Positions 31,371-38,779 are shown, counted from the first letter of the stretch. The stretch is 44,256 nucleotides of DNA from JAOAHC01 sp964593045 (GCA_964593045.1 CAZQJQ010000006.1:1-44256), one strand, 5' to 3'. The notes: generated by a model from the sequence alone, not told the origin. Translations and numbers: made by a program.

Positions 31371-32003
31371 ATGATTAAAGTAGAAAATGGTAAGTTACAA
31401 GCTGAATTATTGGATAATAGAGGAACATTATCTGATAAAATTATTGAACAATATGATTATATTGAATTAAAGAATGACTTCGCTGAAATAGTAGATATTT
31501 TATCAACGAATATGTTAGTTCATGCTATGTATGAAGAAGCATTAAAATATGAAATAACTGAAGATTTGGAATTTAAAATATTTATTGATCCAAATATAAA
31601 AGATTATACTATGTGTTATGATTTAGCAACAGAATATTCATATTTATCAGCTACTGATACATCAATAATTACATTAGATAGAAAGACTTATGATAAATCG
31701 TTAGAATTATGCATGAATCTCTTAAAAAAGGTCAAAAAATCATATGAAAAATTAAATGAAGTAGAAAAATTTATTATTAAATCGTTAGAATTCGATAATC
31801 CACCTGAAACAGATGAAGAATTAATGGATAGATTAATGACATATAAAAATGGATATTATTTATCAAAGAAAAGCGCATATATTAAAATGGCAATGCAGTT
31901 AAATATAAAGAATGTTAAAAAAAGAGAATCAGATGATTATTTAAAAAGAGTATTGGCAGATAAATATATAGAGGTTGTTTTTAATAATGAAAAGAGAACA
32001 TAA
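31371..32003 (+). CDS. accessory protein of unknown function, weakly ArpU/sigma-region-4-like C-terminus
   Basis: 210 residues from ATG 31371 (AGGGTGGT upstream); the open frame before it lies in the attenuator. No membrane helix or signal peptide. The N-terminal 110 residues are mixed and unrecognised. The C-terminal part (LNEVEKFIIKSLEFDNPPETDEELMDRLM, then SKKSAYIKMAMQLNIK) has the look of ArpU-type phage regulators or a sigma region 4 helix-turn-helix, but this is a weak pattern judgement. It is expressed behind the leader/attenuator, so its level probably responds to translation status. It lies between the integrase and the CPBP gene, within the mobile region. Confidence 0.6.
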   Translation: MIKVENGKLQAELLDNRGTLSDKIIEQYDYIELKNDFAEIVDILSTNMLVHAMYEEALKYEITEDLEFKIFIDPNIKDYTMCYDLATEYSYLSATDTSIITLDRKTYDKSLELCMNLLKKVKKSYEKLNEVEKFIIKSLEFDNPPETDEELMDRLMTYKNGYYLSKKSAYIKMAMQLNIKNVKKRESDDYLKRVLADKYIEVVFNNEKRT

Positions 32004-32027
32004 AATATCAATAATATGTTCTTTTTC
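31990..32027 (+). terminator. terminator
   Basis: AAAGAGAACATA (31991-32002) pairs with TATGTTCTTTTT (32015-32026). The left arm overlaps the end of the preceding gene. Confidence 0.75.
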
Positions 32028-32059
32028 TATAAATTGAAGTTTTCAGACTTTAAATAATA

Positions 32060-32070
32060 TTCCGAACTCT
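32060..32070 (+). repeat. left arm of an 11-bp inverted repeat flanking the CPBP gene
   Basis: TTCCGAACTCT here is the exact reverse complement of AGAGTTCGGAA at 32829-32839. The pair encloses one gene (about 780 bp) and may mark the ends of a small mobile or exchangeable segment. Confidence 0.6.
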
Positions 32071-32116
32071 CTAATTATAAGAATCTATGATATAATGGTT
32101 AATAGGAGTTGATAGT

Positions 32117-32830
32117 ATGAATAATAAATTAAAGTATTTATTACCAATTCGTTCAATAATGTTTATACTTATATTTGTTATAGGATCATTAATTGTAAAT
32201 AAGAATATAAGTGATATTAGTAATTGGTGGAGTATAGTAGCGACTATAGTTAATCTAATAACTATTTTATTGTTAGTTTTAATAACTAAGAAAATGAATA
32301 TTAGTTATTCTAAATTAATAAATTATGAAAAAGGAAAAACAAAAATTAAAAATACAATTATTATATCCTTAGTTGTTTTGTTTGTTGGAACAATTGGAAT
32401 GTATTTAGCTGGTTTTATTTGTTATGGAAAGTTTCCATATGCTGCACCTATGATGATTGCACCAATACCACTTATACTTGCGATAATTAATTTTGTCCTT
32501 TTACCTTTAACAGTATCATTTGCAGAAGACGGATTATATTTAGGTTGTGGAGTTAATAGTTTTAAAAATAAGTATATGGCTATATTAATACCTGCATTCT
32601 TTTATGCTATTCAACATAGTTTTATACCAACACTATTTGATGGTAAATATATAATATATAGATTCTTATCATTTTTACCATTAACAATAATTTTATGTTG
32701 GTATTATCATAAACATAAAAATCCAGTTCCTATTATGATAGGTCATGCTCTTATAGAAGTAGCAAGTGTAGTTATGATATTAATGACTTCAATAAGCCTT
32801 GAATTATATCAAACAATGTTGAATATGTAG
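32117..32830 (+). CDS. CPBP-like membrane protein with a degenerate protease motif
   Basis: 237 residues, about seven membrane helices; AGGAGTTGATAGT upstream and an extended -10 (TGATATAAT, ending 32096). The C-terminal half has the three blocks of the CPBP/CAAX protease family (Abi, bacteriocin self-immunity): FAEDGLYLGCG in place of EExxxR, FYAIQHSF (FxxxH) and MIGHALIEV (HxxxN/D). The second glutamate of motif 1 is Asp and the arginine is missing, so proteolytic activity is uncertain while the histidines are kept. Members often act in bacteriocin immunity or phage exclusion, and the accessory location and flanking inverted repeats fit such a cargo gene. Confidence 0.7.
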   Translation: MNNKLKYLLPIRSIMFILIFVIGSLIVNKNISDISNWWSIVATIVNLITILLLVLITKKMNISYSKLINYEKGKTKIKNTIIISLVVLFVGTIGMYLAGFICYGKFPYAAPMMIAPIPLILAIINFVLLPLTVSFAEDGLYLGCGVNSFKNKYMAILIPAFFYAIQHSFIPTLFDGKYIIYRFLSFLPLTIILCWYYHKHKNPVPIMIGHALIEVASVVMILMTSISLELYQTMLNM

Positions 32831-32908
32831 AGTTCGGAAACTTTTGATATTCCGTTCACAATATGGATATATTAGGAACAAATCAGAATTAAAAATTCTG
32901 GTTTTTTA
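32829..32908 (+). repeat. structured repeat, copy A (three hairpins, the last a terminator)
   Basis: It starts at the CPBP stop codon. Hairpin 1: CGGAA/TTCCG (32835-32839 with 32850-32854). Hairpin 2: GTTC/GAAC with AATA/TATT inside. Hairpin 3: CAGAATT (32884-32890) with AATTCTG (32894-32900), then a T run, an intrinsic terminator. Copy B at 38034-38118 shares AGAGTT, CTTTTGATATT and TTCRCAATA with compensatory changes in the stems. Confidence 0.6.
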
Positions 32909-32958
32909 TTGAAATAATTTAAAATTAAATGTATAATTGAATATGAAAATCATTTTCA
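32909..32958 (+). promoter_or_regulatory. promoter with a Fur-type box for the metal cassette
   Basis: TTGAAA at 32909-32914, 17-nt spacer, TATAAT at 32932-32937. Seven bases further is the perfect 7-1-7 palindrome TGAAAATCATTTTCA (32944-32958), differing from the Fur box TGATAATCATTATCA at two symmetric positions. A repressor bound there would block transcription start, giving autoregulation of the Fur-family gene at 32978 and probably of the whole cassette. Confidence 0.8.
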
Positions 32959-32977
32959 AATTGAAAAGGATGATTGT

Positions 32978-33379
32978 ATGGCAAGAAGTGAATCTTACAA
33001 TACAAAACAAAAAGATATTATACTTAATGCTATTAAGAAACGAGAACAAGAATTTACAATTAAGGATTTATATAATGAAATAAAAGATATAACTGGTTTA
33101 ACTACTATTTATAGACTGGTGGATAAACTTGTAGAAGATGGTAGATTGAGTAAGTCAATTGGCAAAGATAATACAACATACTATCAATATTTAGAAGAAT
33201 GTGATGAAGATAATCACTTTTATCTTAAATGTGATAATTGTGGTAATATGGTTCATGTTGATTGTGAATGTATAGAAGATTTGTCGAGTCATATATTTAA
33301 AAAACATAAATTTATGCCAAATAAAGAACATATAATTATTAATGGAGTTTGTGAAAAATGTATTAAGAAAGGAAAATAA
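32978..33379 (+). CDS. Fur-family metalloregulator (Fur/Zur type)
   Basis: 133 residues. The N-terminal winged helix (QKDIILNAIKKREQEFTIKDLYNEIKD, TGLTTIYRLVDKLVEDGRLSK) is typical for the family. The dimerization half has the structural zinc cysteines KCDNCGN and CEKC, plus His/Asp/Glu clusters (CDEDNHFYLKC, VHVDCECIED) for the sensing metal. It sits behind its own Fur-type operator and is followed after 2 bases by a His/Cys membrane peptide and then a ZnuABC-like importer. The neighbours suggest it senses zinc, but the operator looks more like a Fur box than a Zur box, so the metal remains open. Confidence 0.92.
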   Translation: MARSESYNTKQKDIILNAIKKREQEFTIKDLYNEIKDITGLTTIYRLVDKLVEDGRLSKSIGKDNTTYYQYLEECDEDNHFYLKCDNCGNMVHVDCECIEDLSSHIFKKHKFMPNKEHIIINGVCEKCIKKGK

Positions 33380-33381
33380 TT

Positions 33382-33681
33382 ATGATAAAAGCAAAAAATA
33401 TAACAAAAATTATTGCTATTATTTTATTAGTATCTATGATACTTCGTTTTTGTTTTGTCATAATACACTTAAATCATGATTGTACTCATGATGATAATTG
33501 TCCTATTTGTGCATTGATTCACAAATTTAAAGATGATTTAAATGGGTTTGATCCAAACTTAGCTAAAGTAGTAATTGCTATTTTATTAATATTTCCTCCA
33601 GTAGCAACTTACTTAAGCAATAAAATTAGAGATAAAAAGAAAGATACACTTGTAGGGTTAAAGGTTGAGTTAATAAATTAA
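33382..33681 (+). CDS. small membrane protein with a His/Cys metal-binding loop
   Basis: 99 residues, two membrane helices (about 8-29 and 60-80). Between them the extracytoplasmic loop HLNHDCTHDDNCPICALIH packs four His and three Cys in about 19 residues, a very likely zinc or copper site. A basic tail follows the second helix. It lies between the Fur-family gene and znuA in the metal cassette, so it may chaperone or sense zinc at the outer face. I do not recognise a named family. Confidence 0.75.
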   Translation: MIKAKNITKIIAIILLVSMILRFCFVIIHLNHDCTHDDNCPICALIHKFKDDLNGFDPNLAKVVIAILLIFPPVATYLSNKIRDKKKDTLVGLKVELIN

Positions 33682-33683
33682 TA

Positions 33684-33721
33684 CCATCTTTAAAGCATAA
33701 ACAAAATTTTAAAGATGGAGG
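33684..33721 (+). promoter_or_regulatory. hairpin covering the ribosome site of znuA
   Basis: CCATCTTTAAA (33684-33694) and TTTAAAGATGG (33708-33718) are perfect inverted repeats, and the right arm runs into GGAGG (33717-33721), the ribosome site for ATG 33728. In RNA the stem would partly hide the site. No T run follows, so it is not a terminator. Confidence 0.6.
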
Positions 33722-33727
33722 AAGCAA

Positions 33728-34678
33728 ATGAAAAAAGTATTAAAAGTAATGGTTGTTGCAATTATGGTTTTTAGTATAGTTGGTTTAACTGGTTGCAACA
33801 AAAATAAAAGTAATGACAAACTAACTATTATTTCTACAAGTTTTCCAGGATATGATTTTGCAAGAGCAATTACAAAAGATAATAATAATGTAGAAGTAAA
33901 AATGTTATTAAAACCTGGAGCAGAAATGCATGACTTTGAACCTACACCACAGGATATTAAAGACATAAAAAATAGTGATATATTCATTTATGTTGGCGGA
34001 GATTCAGATGAGTGGATAGAAGATATATTAGATGATATTGATACAGATCAAACTAAAATCGTAAAACTAATTGATTTAGTTGATACAGTAGAAGAAGATG
34101 TAATTGAAGGTATGGAAGAACATGAAGAAGATGAAGAGGAAGAAGAAGTTGAATACGATGAACATGTTTGGACTAGCCCTGCTAATGCAATTACAATAAC
34201 TAATAAATTAAAAGATGAAGTTGTTAAAATTGATAATGACAACAAAGAATTATATGAAAAAAATGCAAGTAATTATGTTAGTGATTTAACTAATATTGAT
34301 AGTGAAATTAAAGATATAGTTAAAAATGCAAAAAGAAAAGAAATAATTTTTGGAGATAGATTTCCACTTCGTTATTTTGTAGACGAATATGGATTATCTT
34401 ATTATGCTGCTTTTCCTGGATGTTCAGAACAAACAGAAGCAAGCGCAAAAACTATTTCATTCTTAATTAATAAAGTAAAAGAAGATAAAATACCTGTAGT
34501 ATTCCACATTGAATTATCAAATGGAAAAATTGCTGATGCTATAGCAAAAGAAACAGGTGTAAAAGTATTAGAATTTAAAACAGCTCATAATATATCACAA
34601 AAAGACTTTGATGCTGGAGTAACTTATGTTGATATTATGAAAGATAATATGAAAGTATTAAAAGAAGCTCTTAATTAA
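33728..34678 (+). CDS. znuA: zinc/manganese ABC transporter substrate-binding lipoprotein (ZnuA/AdcA-like)
   Basis: 316 residues. A lipoprotein signal peptide ends VGLTGC with the lipid-anchored C23. Cluster A-I metal-binding motifs: KPGAEMHDFEPTPQDI (first His), YDEHVWTSP (second His) and a Glu/Asp/His-rich loop before it (about 128-145, EEHEEDEEEEEVEYDEH) that gathers zinc in ZnuA-type proteins. In place of the usual third His there is IIFGDRFPLRYFVDEYGL, a subfamily form common in gut Firmicutes as I recall it. The stop overlaps the ATG of the ATPase gene (TAATG). It delivers metal to the ZnuB/C-like permease encoded next. Confidence 0.9.
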   Translation: MKKVLKVMVVAIMVFSIVGLTGCNKNKSNDKLTIISTSFPGYDFARAITKDNNNVEVKMLLKPGAEMHDFEPTPQDIKDIKNSDIFIYVGGDSDEWIEDILDDIDTDQTKIVKLIDLVDTVEEDVIEGMEEHEEDEEEEEVEYDEHVWTSPANAITITNKLKDEVVKIDNDNKELYEKNASNYVSDLTNIDSEIKDIVKNAKRKEIIFGDRFPLRYFVDEYGLSYYAAFPGCSEQTEASAKTISFLINKVKEDKIPVVFHIELSNGKIADAIAKETGVKVLEFKTAHNISQKDFDAGVTYVDIMKDNMKVLKEALN

Positions 34679-35358
34679 TGACTTTAATTGAACTTAAGAA
34701 TCTATCTCTTGGATATGAAAATCATATTGTATTAAAAGATATAAATATGACTATTGAAGAAAATGACTTTATATGTATAGTTGGACCAAATGGATCTGGT
34801 AAATCAACTTTAATTAAAGGAATACTTGGACTTATAAAAGCAAGCAAAGGTAAAGTAATATATCATAATTTAAAACAAAACTTTATAGGATATATGCCAC
34901 AAGAAACACGAGTAGATTCTAATTTTCCAGCATCAGTTTTTGAAATTGTTTTATCTGGAACACTAAATAGATTAGGATTAAAACCAATTTACTCAAAAAA
35001 AGAAAAACAGATAGCGTTTGATAATTTAAAAATACTTGGTATAGAAAATTTAAAAGATAAGAACTTTTGTGATTTATCAGGTGGTCAAAGACAAAAAGTA
35101 TTATTAGCAAGAAGTCTTTGTGCCACTTCTAAATTACTTATATTGGATGAACCATCTAATAATTTAGATAGCAAGTCAAAACAAGAACTATATAAAACAA
35201 TAATAGATTTAAATAACAATCATAACATTACAATAATAATGATTACACATGATTTAGATCATGACAATTTAATCGGTAATAAAATACTATCATTAAGAGA
35301 AGATGAAACATTCTTTGGAACAACAGAAGAGTTTATAAAGAAGGTGCATCATGAGTAA
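34678..35358 (+). CDS. znuC: metal ABC transporter ATP-binding protein (ZnuC-like)
   Basis: 226 residues. Walker A GPNGSGKST (36-44), Q-loop GYMPQE, signature LSGGQRQKV, Walker B LLILDEPSNNLD and the switch THD are all intact. The gene overlaps the stop of the binding-protein gene by one base and the permease gene by 8 bases, so the three are translated together. It powers import of zinc or manganese at the inner face of the membrane. Confidence 0.93.
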   Translation: MTLIELKNLSLGYENHIVLKDINMTIEENDFICIVGPNGSGKSTLIKGILGLIKASKGKVIYHNLKQNFIGYMPQETRVDSNFPASVFEIVLSGTLNRLGLKPIYSKKEKQIAFDNLKILGIENLKDKNFCDLSGGQRQKVLLARSLCATSKLLILDEPSNNLDSKSKQELYKTIIDLNNNHNITIIMITHDLDHDNLIGNKILSLREDETFFGTTEEFIKKVHHE

Positions 35359-36172
35359 TATTATAGAAATGTTTTCATTCTCTTTTATGATGAGAGCTTT
35401 TATAGTAGGTATATTAATATCTTTATGTGCATCATTAATAGGTGTTTCACTTGTTTTAAGAAGAAACTCTATGATTGGTGATGGATTATCTCATGTTGGA
35501 TTTGGAGCATTTGCAATAGCTACTATTTTAGGATTTGCACCACTTGAATTTGCAATACCAATTGTTATTATCGTTTCGTTTTTTATATTAAAATTAAATG
35601 ATAGTAGTAAAATACATGGAGATTCAGCAATCGCACTTATTTCGGCAAGTTCTCTTGCAATAGGAACATTTGCTATATCCGTAACAAAAGGTGTTAATAC
35701 TGATATAAATAACTATTTATTTGGAAGTATTTTATCAATAAACGAAACAGATATAATTGTAAGTGTAATATTATCTATTTTAGTAATTTTATTGTATGTA
35801 ATCTCTTATAACAAAATATTTGCTATTACCTTTGATGAAAAGTTTGCTAAATCAATAGGAATTAATACTAATCTTTATAATATGATTTTTGCAAGTTTAT
35901 GTTCTATTGTTGTAGTTCTTGGAATGAGATTAATGGGTTCACTTTTAATATCAAGTTTAATAATATTTCCAACACTTTCATCTATGCAGATTTTAAAAAA
36001 ATTTAAAAGTGTTGTAATATCAAGTATTTTTATATCTATAGTATCATTTACAATAGGATTAATTGTTTCATATAATTATGCAACTCCGGCAGGAGCTACT
36101 ATTGTAATTATTAATTTAGTAGTGTTCATTATATTTAAAATAATTTCTTATTTAAGAATAAGGAGGAAATAA
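35351..36172 (+). CDS. znuB: metal ABC transporter permease (ZnuB-like)
   Basis: 273 residues, eight to nine membrane helices. The family motifs are present: GVSLVLRRNSMIGDGLSHVGFGAFAIA early, FDEKFAKSIGINTNLYN (coupling helix to the ATPase) and GMRLMGSLLISSLIIFPTLSS. This is ABC-3 family, specific for Zn, Mn or Fe. It overlaps the ATPase gene and shares one base with the following permease gene. Confidence 0.93.
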   Translation: MSNIIEMFSFSFMMRAFIVGILISLCASLIGVSLVLRRNSMIGDGLSHVGFGAFAIATILGFAPLEFAIPIVIIVSFFILKLNDSSKIHGDSAIALISASSLAIGTFAISVTKGVNTDINNYLFGSILSINETDIIVSVILSILVILLYVISYNKIFAITFDEKFAKSIGINTNLYNMIFASLCSIVVVLGMRLMGSLLISSLIIFPTLSSMQILKKFKSVVISSIFISIVSFTIGLIVSYNYATPAGATIVIINLVVFIIFKIISYLRIRRK

Positions 36173-37176
36173 TGGATATAATAAAAAACATTTCAATAAT
36201 ATTTATTTCAATATTTTTTGAGAGTTTACCATTTTTACTTTTAGGATCGCTAATATCATCAGTTATAGAAACTTATGTGTCAAATGAAACGATTGCTAAA
36301 ATAATACCTAAAAATAAAATATTAGGATCTATTGTTGGTGTGTTTCTAGGATTTTTCTTACCTGCTTGTGATTGTGCAGTGATACCTATATCAAAAAGAT
36401 TATTAAAGAAGAAAGTTCCTATTAATGTAGCAATATCATTTATGTTGGCTTCACCAATTATAAACCCAGTAGTTTTGCTTTCAACATATAATGCCTTTTA
36501 TAGAACTAATCCTGAAATATTTTGGTATAGACTATTATTTGGAATTATAATAGCTTTACTAATAGGAATAATAATGGGAATAATCTTTGGTAAAAAGGAA
36601 GTTATTACAAATAGTTTGATAGATGAAGACGAAGAATGCCAACATTGTCATAGGCAAGAAGAAAAGAAAGAAATAGATGAGGACTTTAAAGATTTAGTGG
36701 AAGAATTTAAAGATTCTGACTTTGAAGAAGAATGTCATTGTCATCATGAAAAGCATACTCACCATAGTTTAAAGAATGATATCTTATCTATTTGCAGACA
36801 TACTGCTTATGATTTGTTTGAAGTAGTTAAATACTTAATGTTTGGTGCTTTAATTGCTAGTTTAGTTCAAGTATTATTACCAAGAAATGTTTTAATGATA
36901 TTTAATAATAATCAAGTATTATCAATCATAGTATTAATGTTATTTGCTTATTTAATATCATTATGTTCAACTTCAGATTCATTTGTAGGTAAATCATTAT
37001 TATCAACATTTAATGAAAGTTCTATTATTGCATATTTACTTTTAGGACCAATGATAGATATTAAAAATACGATAGTTCTTTTAGGGAATTATAAGAAAAG
37101 TTTTGTATGGACTTTAATATTCTTGATATTTGTAGTTATCTTCTTATTTAGTCTATTGGTGGTGAAGATATTATGA
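36172..37176 (+). CDS. DUF318/YcgR-like permease with a His/Cys-rich loop
   Basis: 334 residues with about eight helices in two blocks. The first block has the family motifs PFLLLGSLISSVIE, GFFLPACDCAVIPISKRLL and ASPIINPVVLLSTY; the second repeats the theme with LISLCSTSDSFVGKSLL and LLGPMIDIKNTIVLLG. Between them a hydrophilic loop (about 150-205) carries CQHCHRQ and CHCHHEKHTHH, an obvious metal site that looks like zinc. The family pairs with TIGR03943/YcgQ proteins, as here, and overlaps that gene by 4 bases. Direction and substrate are not established; metal or metal-complex transport is likely from the operon. Confidence 0.85.
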   Translation: MDIIKNISIIFISIFFESLPFLLLGSLISSVIETYVSNETIAKIIPKNKILGSIVGVFLGFFLPACDCAVIPISKRLLKKKVPINVAISFMLASPIINPVVLLSTYNAFYRTNPEIFWYRLLFGIIIALLIGIIMGIIFGKKEVITNSLIDEDEECQHCHRQEEKKEIDEDFKDLVEEFKDSDFEEECHCHHEKHTHHSLKNDILSICRHTAYDLFEVVKYLMFGALIASLVQVLLPRNVLMIFNNNQVLSIIVLMLFAYLISLCSTSDSFVGKSLLSTFNESSIIAYLLLGPMIDIKNTIVLLGNYKKSFVWTLIFLIFVVIFLFSLLVVKIL

Positions 37177-38033
37177 GTAAAAGATATTTAGGATTAATAT
37201 GTTTACTATATTCAGGTATATTTGGATATGTTGTAATATTTGATAAACTTAAAAACTTTTTAGCACCTCAAATGCAAATGTATATTAAGTTATCAATAAT
37301 ACCAATGTTGTTAATTGGACTTGTAATGTTATTTAATAATAAAGTTAATTATAAATTTAAAATTAGTGACTTAATATTGGTATTACCACTTGTTTTATTA
37401 ATATTTGCAGGAGATGGAAGATTAACATCAAGTTTTGCAAGTAGTAGAATAACAAATCTTAATACAGAAAATAGAACTAAAAGTGAGGAAAAGGTAGAAG
37501 CTAAAAAAGAGGAAGAAATTATAGAATTGCCAAAAAGTGAAGAAAAAAAAGAAGAAGTTAAAGAAGAACCAACAGAAGAAAATATTAACAATTATGATTT
37601 TTCTAATGTTGATTTTGATATTGTAGATGCAAGTTATAGTGAATTATCTAATTATATAACATTTGCTCCTAAAGCAGATAAATTTAAAGGTCAAACAATA
37701 AGAGTTAGAGGTTTTGCTTTAAAAAAAGCATCTTATTTGCCAGATGGATACTTTGCTATAGGAAAATATGCAATAAGTTGTTGTGCAGCTGATGCAGGGT
37801 TTACTGGATTCATTGCAAAATATGACAATAACAAGATAACAACAGATAAGTGGTATGAGGTTGAAGGTATATTAGAAAAAGGAAAAGACAAAGATGGATA
37901 TAATATAATGTATATAAATGTCATAAACATTAAAGAGATAAGTTCTAAAGGAGAAGAACAATATGTATATCCATGTTATGCTTATGATGATGGTTCTTGT
38001 GAAGCTATGTCAAAGTATGATTTGGAATATTAA
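37173..38033 (+). CDS. TIGR03943 family protein (YcgQ-like)
   Basis: 286 residues. N-terminal membrane helices (about 5-23, 35-50, 64-84) are followed by a Lys/Glu-rich spacer (about 95-140) and an extracytoplasmic domain (about 150-275) with TIRVRGFALKKASYLPDGYFAIG, SCCAADAGFTGFI and KWYEVEGILEKG. The double cysteine is a family mark and may hold metal. It is the last gene of the cassette and ends right where structured repeat B begins. A single-domain relative lies at 26142 in the chromosome part of the window. Confidence 0.88.
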   Translation: MSKRYLGLICLLYSGIFGYVVIFDKLKNFLAPQMQMYIKLSIIPMLLIGLVMLFNNKVNYKFKISDLILVLPLVLLIFAGDGRLTSSFASSRITNLNTENRTKSEEKVEAKKEEEIIELPKSEEKKEEVKEEPTEENINNYDFSNVDFDIVDASYSELSNYITFAPKADKFKGQTIRVRGFALKKASYLPDGYFAIGKYAISCCAADAGFTGFIAKYDNNKITTDKWYEVEGILEKGKDKDGYNIMYINVINIKEISSKGEEQYVYPCYAYDDGSCEAMSKYDLEY

Positions 38034-38118
38034 AGAGTTTGTAATCTTTTGATATTACGATTTGTTCGCAATAGGTTGCTAATGCGCAAACATGACAGAC
38101 TAAAAAGTCTGTTTTTTT
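38034..38118 (+). repeat. structured repeat, copy B (three hairpins, the last a terminator)
   Basis: It begins directly after the stop codon of the YcgQ-like gene. Hairpin 1 (TGTAAT/ATTACG), hairpin 2 (TTTG..CGCA with TGCG..CAAA) and hairpin 3 ACAGACT (38095-38101)/AGTCTGT (38106-38112) plus T run match copy A at 32829-32908 in order and spacing. Shared blocks: AGAGTT, CTTTTGATATT, TTCRCAATA. The paired change G-C to T-A in hairpin 1 suggests that structure is conserved. Confidence 0.6.
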
Positions 38119-38177
38119 GTGTAGGAAAAATTTAGGAAAAATGAATATAGTTTTCTAGGATAAAAATAGAGAATTTT

Positions 38178-38236
38178 TTGACATGTTTTAAATAATCAAT
38201 ATTCGAGATAATGATATTGAACAAAGGCCGATGTTC
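38178..38236 (+). promoter_or_regulatory. promoter/operator region of the mobilization module
   Basis: TTGACA at 38178-38183 (exact) with a poor -10 (TATTCG at 38200-38205). Over and after it lie two inverted repeats: TCAATAT/ATATTGA (38196-38220) and GAACA/TGTTC (38219-38236). They are candidate sites for a repressor or for the following HTH protein. Confidence 0.45.
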
Positions 38237-38260
38237 AGTAATTTGAAAGGAGATTAAAAC

Positions 38261-38779
38261 ATGGAAAACTATATTGTAATTTATGCAGTAGTACCAAAAG
38301 AAATTTATGAAACAAAAATGTTAACACCAGAAGAAAAATTGATTGCTGAACGTATTATATACTTATGCAAAAAGGAAGGGTATTGTTGGATAACAAATAA
38401 AAGATTATCTGAAATGTATAGTATAACAATAGAAACAGCTTCAAGACATATTAAAAAATTAGAAAGGATAGGATTAATTAAATGTATTTATGATCATAAT
38501 GACAAAAATACTAAAAGGGTTATTCAATTAGTTGATGACATATGGACTAAATGGTCAACAAGAGATAAATCAAATAATCAAGATGATCTTGATTATTCGG
38601 TTAAACATAATAATAAATATAATAATAGAAATAATTATAAATATAATAGTGATAAAAAAGATAAAGCACCAGTTCCTTGGTGGTTAGATGAAGAAATAGA
38701 ACAAGATTTAGCTACACCTGAAGAACAAGCTGAAATGCAAAGAATGTTAGATGAAATAACAGGTGGTTCTAATGAATGA
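38261..38779 (+). CDS. winged-helix DNA-binding protein of the mobilizable element (replication/regulator type)
   Basis: 172 residues, GAAAGGAG upstream. Residues 20-80 (LTPEEKLIAERIIYLCKKEGYCWITNKRLSEMYSI, then ETASRHIKKLERIGLIKCIY) form a winged helix as in plasmid or phage replication-initiation proteins and 'helix-turn-helix domain' proteins of Firmicutes mobile elements. An Asn/Lys/Tyr-rich linker (105-140) is followed by an acidic tail PWWLDEEIEQDL. It may start replication of the excised circle or regulate the module. The stop overlaps the excisionase start (8 bases). Confidence 0.75.
   Translation: MENYIVIYAVVPKEIYETKMLTPEEKLIAERIIYLCKKEGYCWITNKRLSEMYSITIETASRHIKKLERIGLIKCIYDHNDKNTKRVIQLVDDIWTKWSTRDKSNNQDDLDYSVKHNNKYNNRNNYKYNSDKKDKAPVPWWLDEEIEQDLATPEEQAEMQRMLDEITGGSNE

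Noticed and set aside
32829..38118. Structured repeats as integron attC sites.
   Set aside because: They do follow stop codons, but the GTTRRRY/RYYYAAC core pair is not in place, no IntI-type integrase is present, and the cassette is multi-gene with its own promoter.
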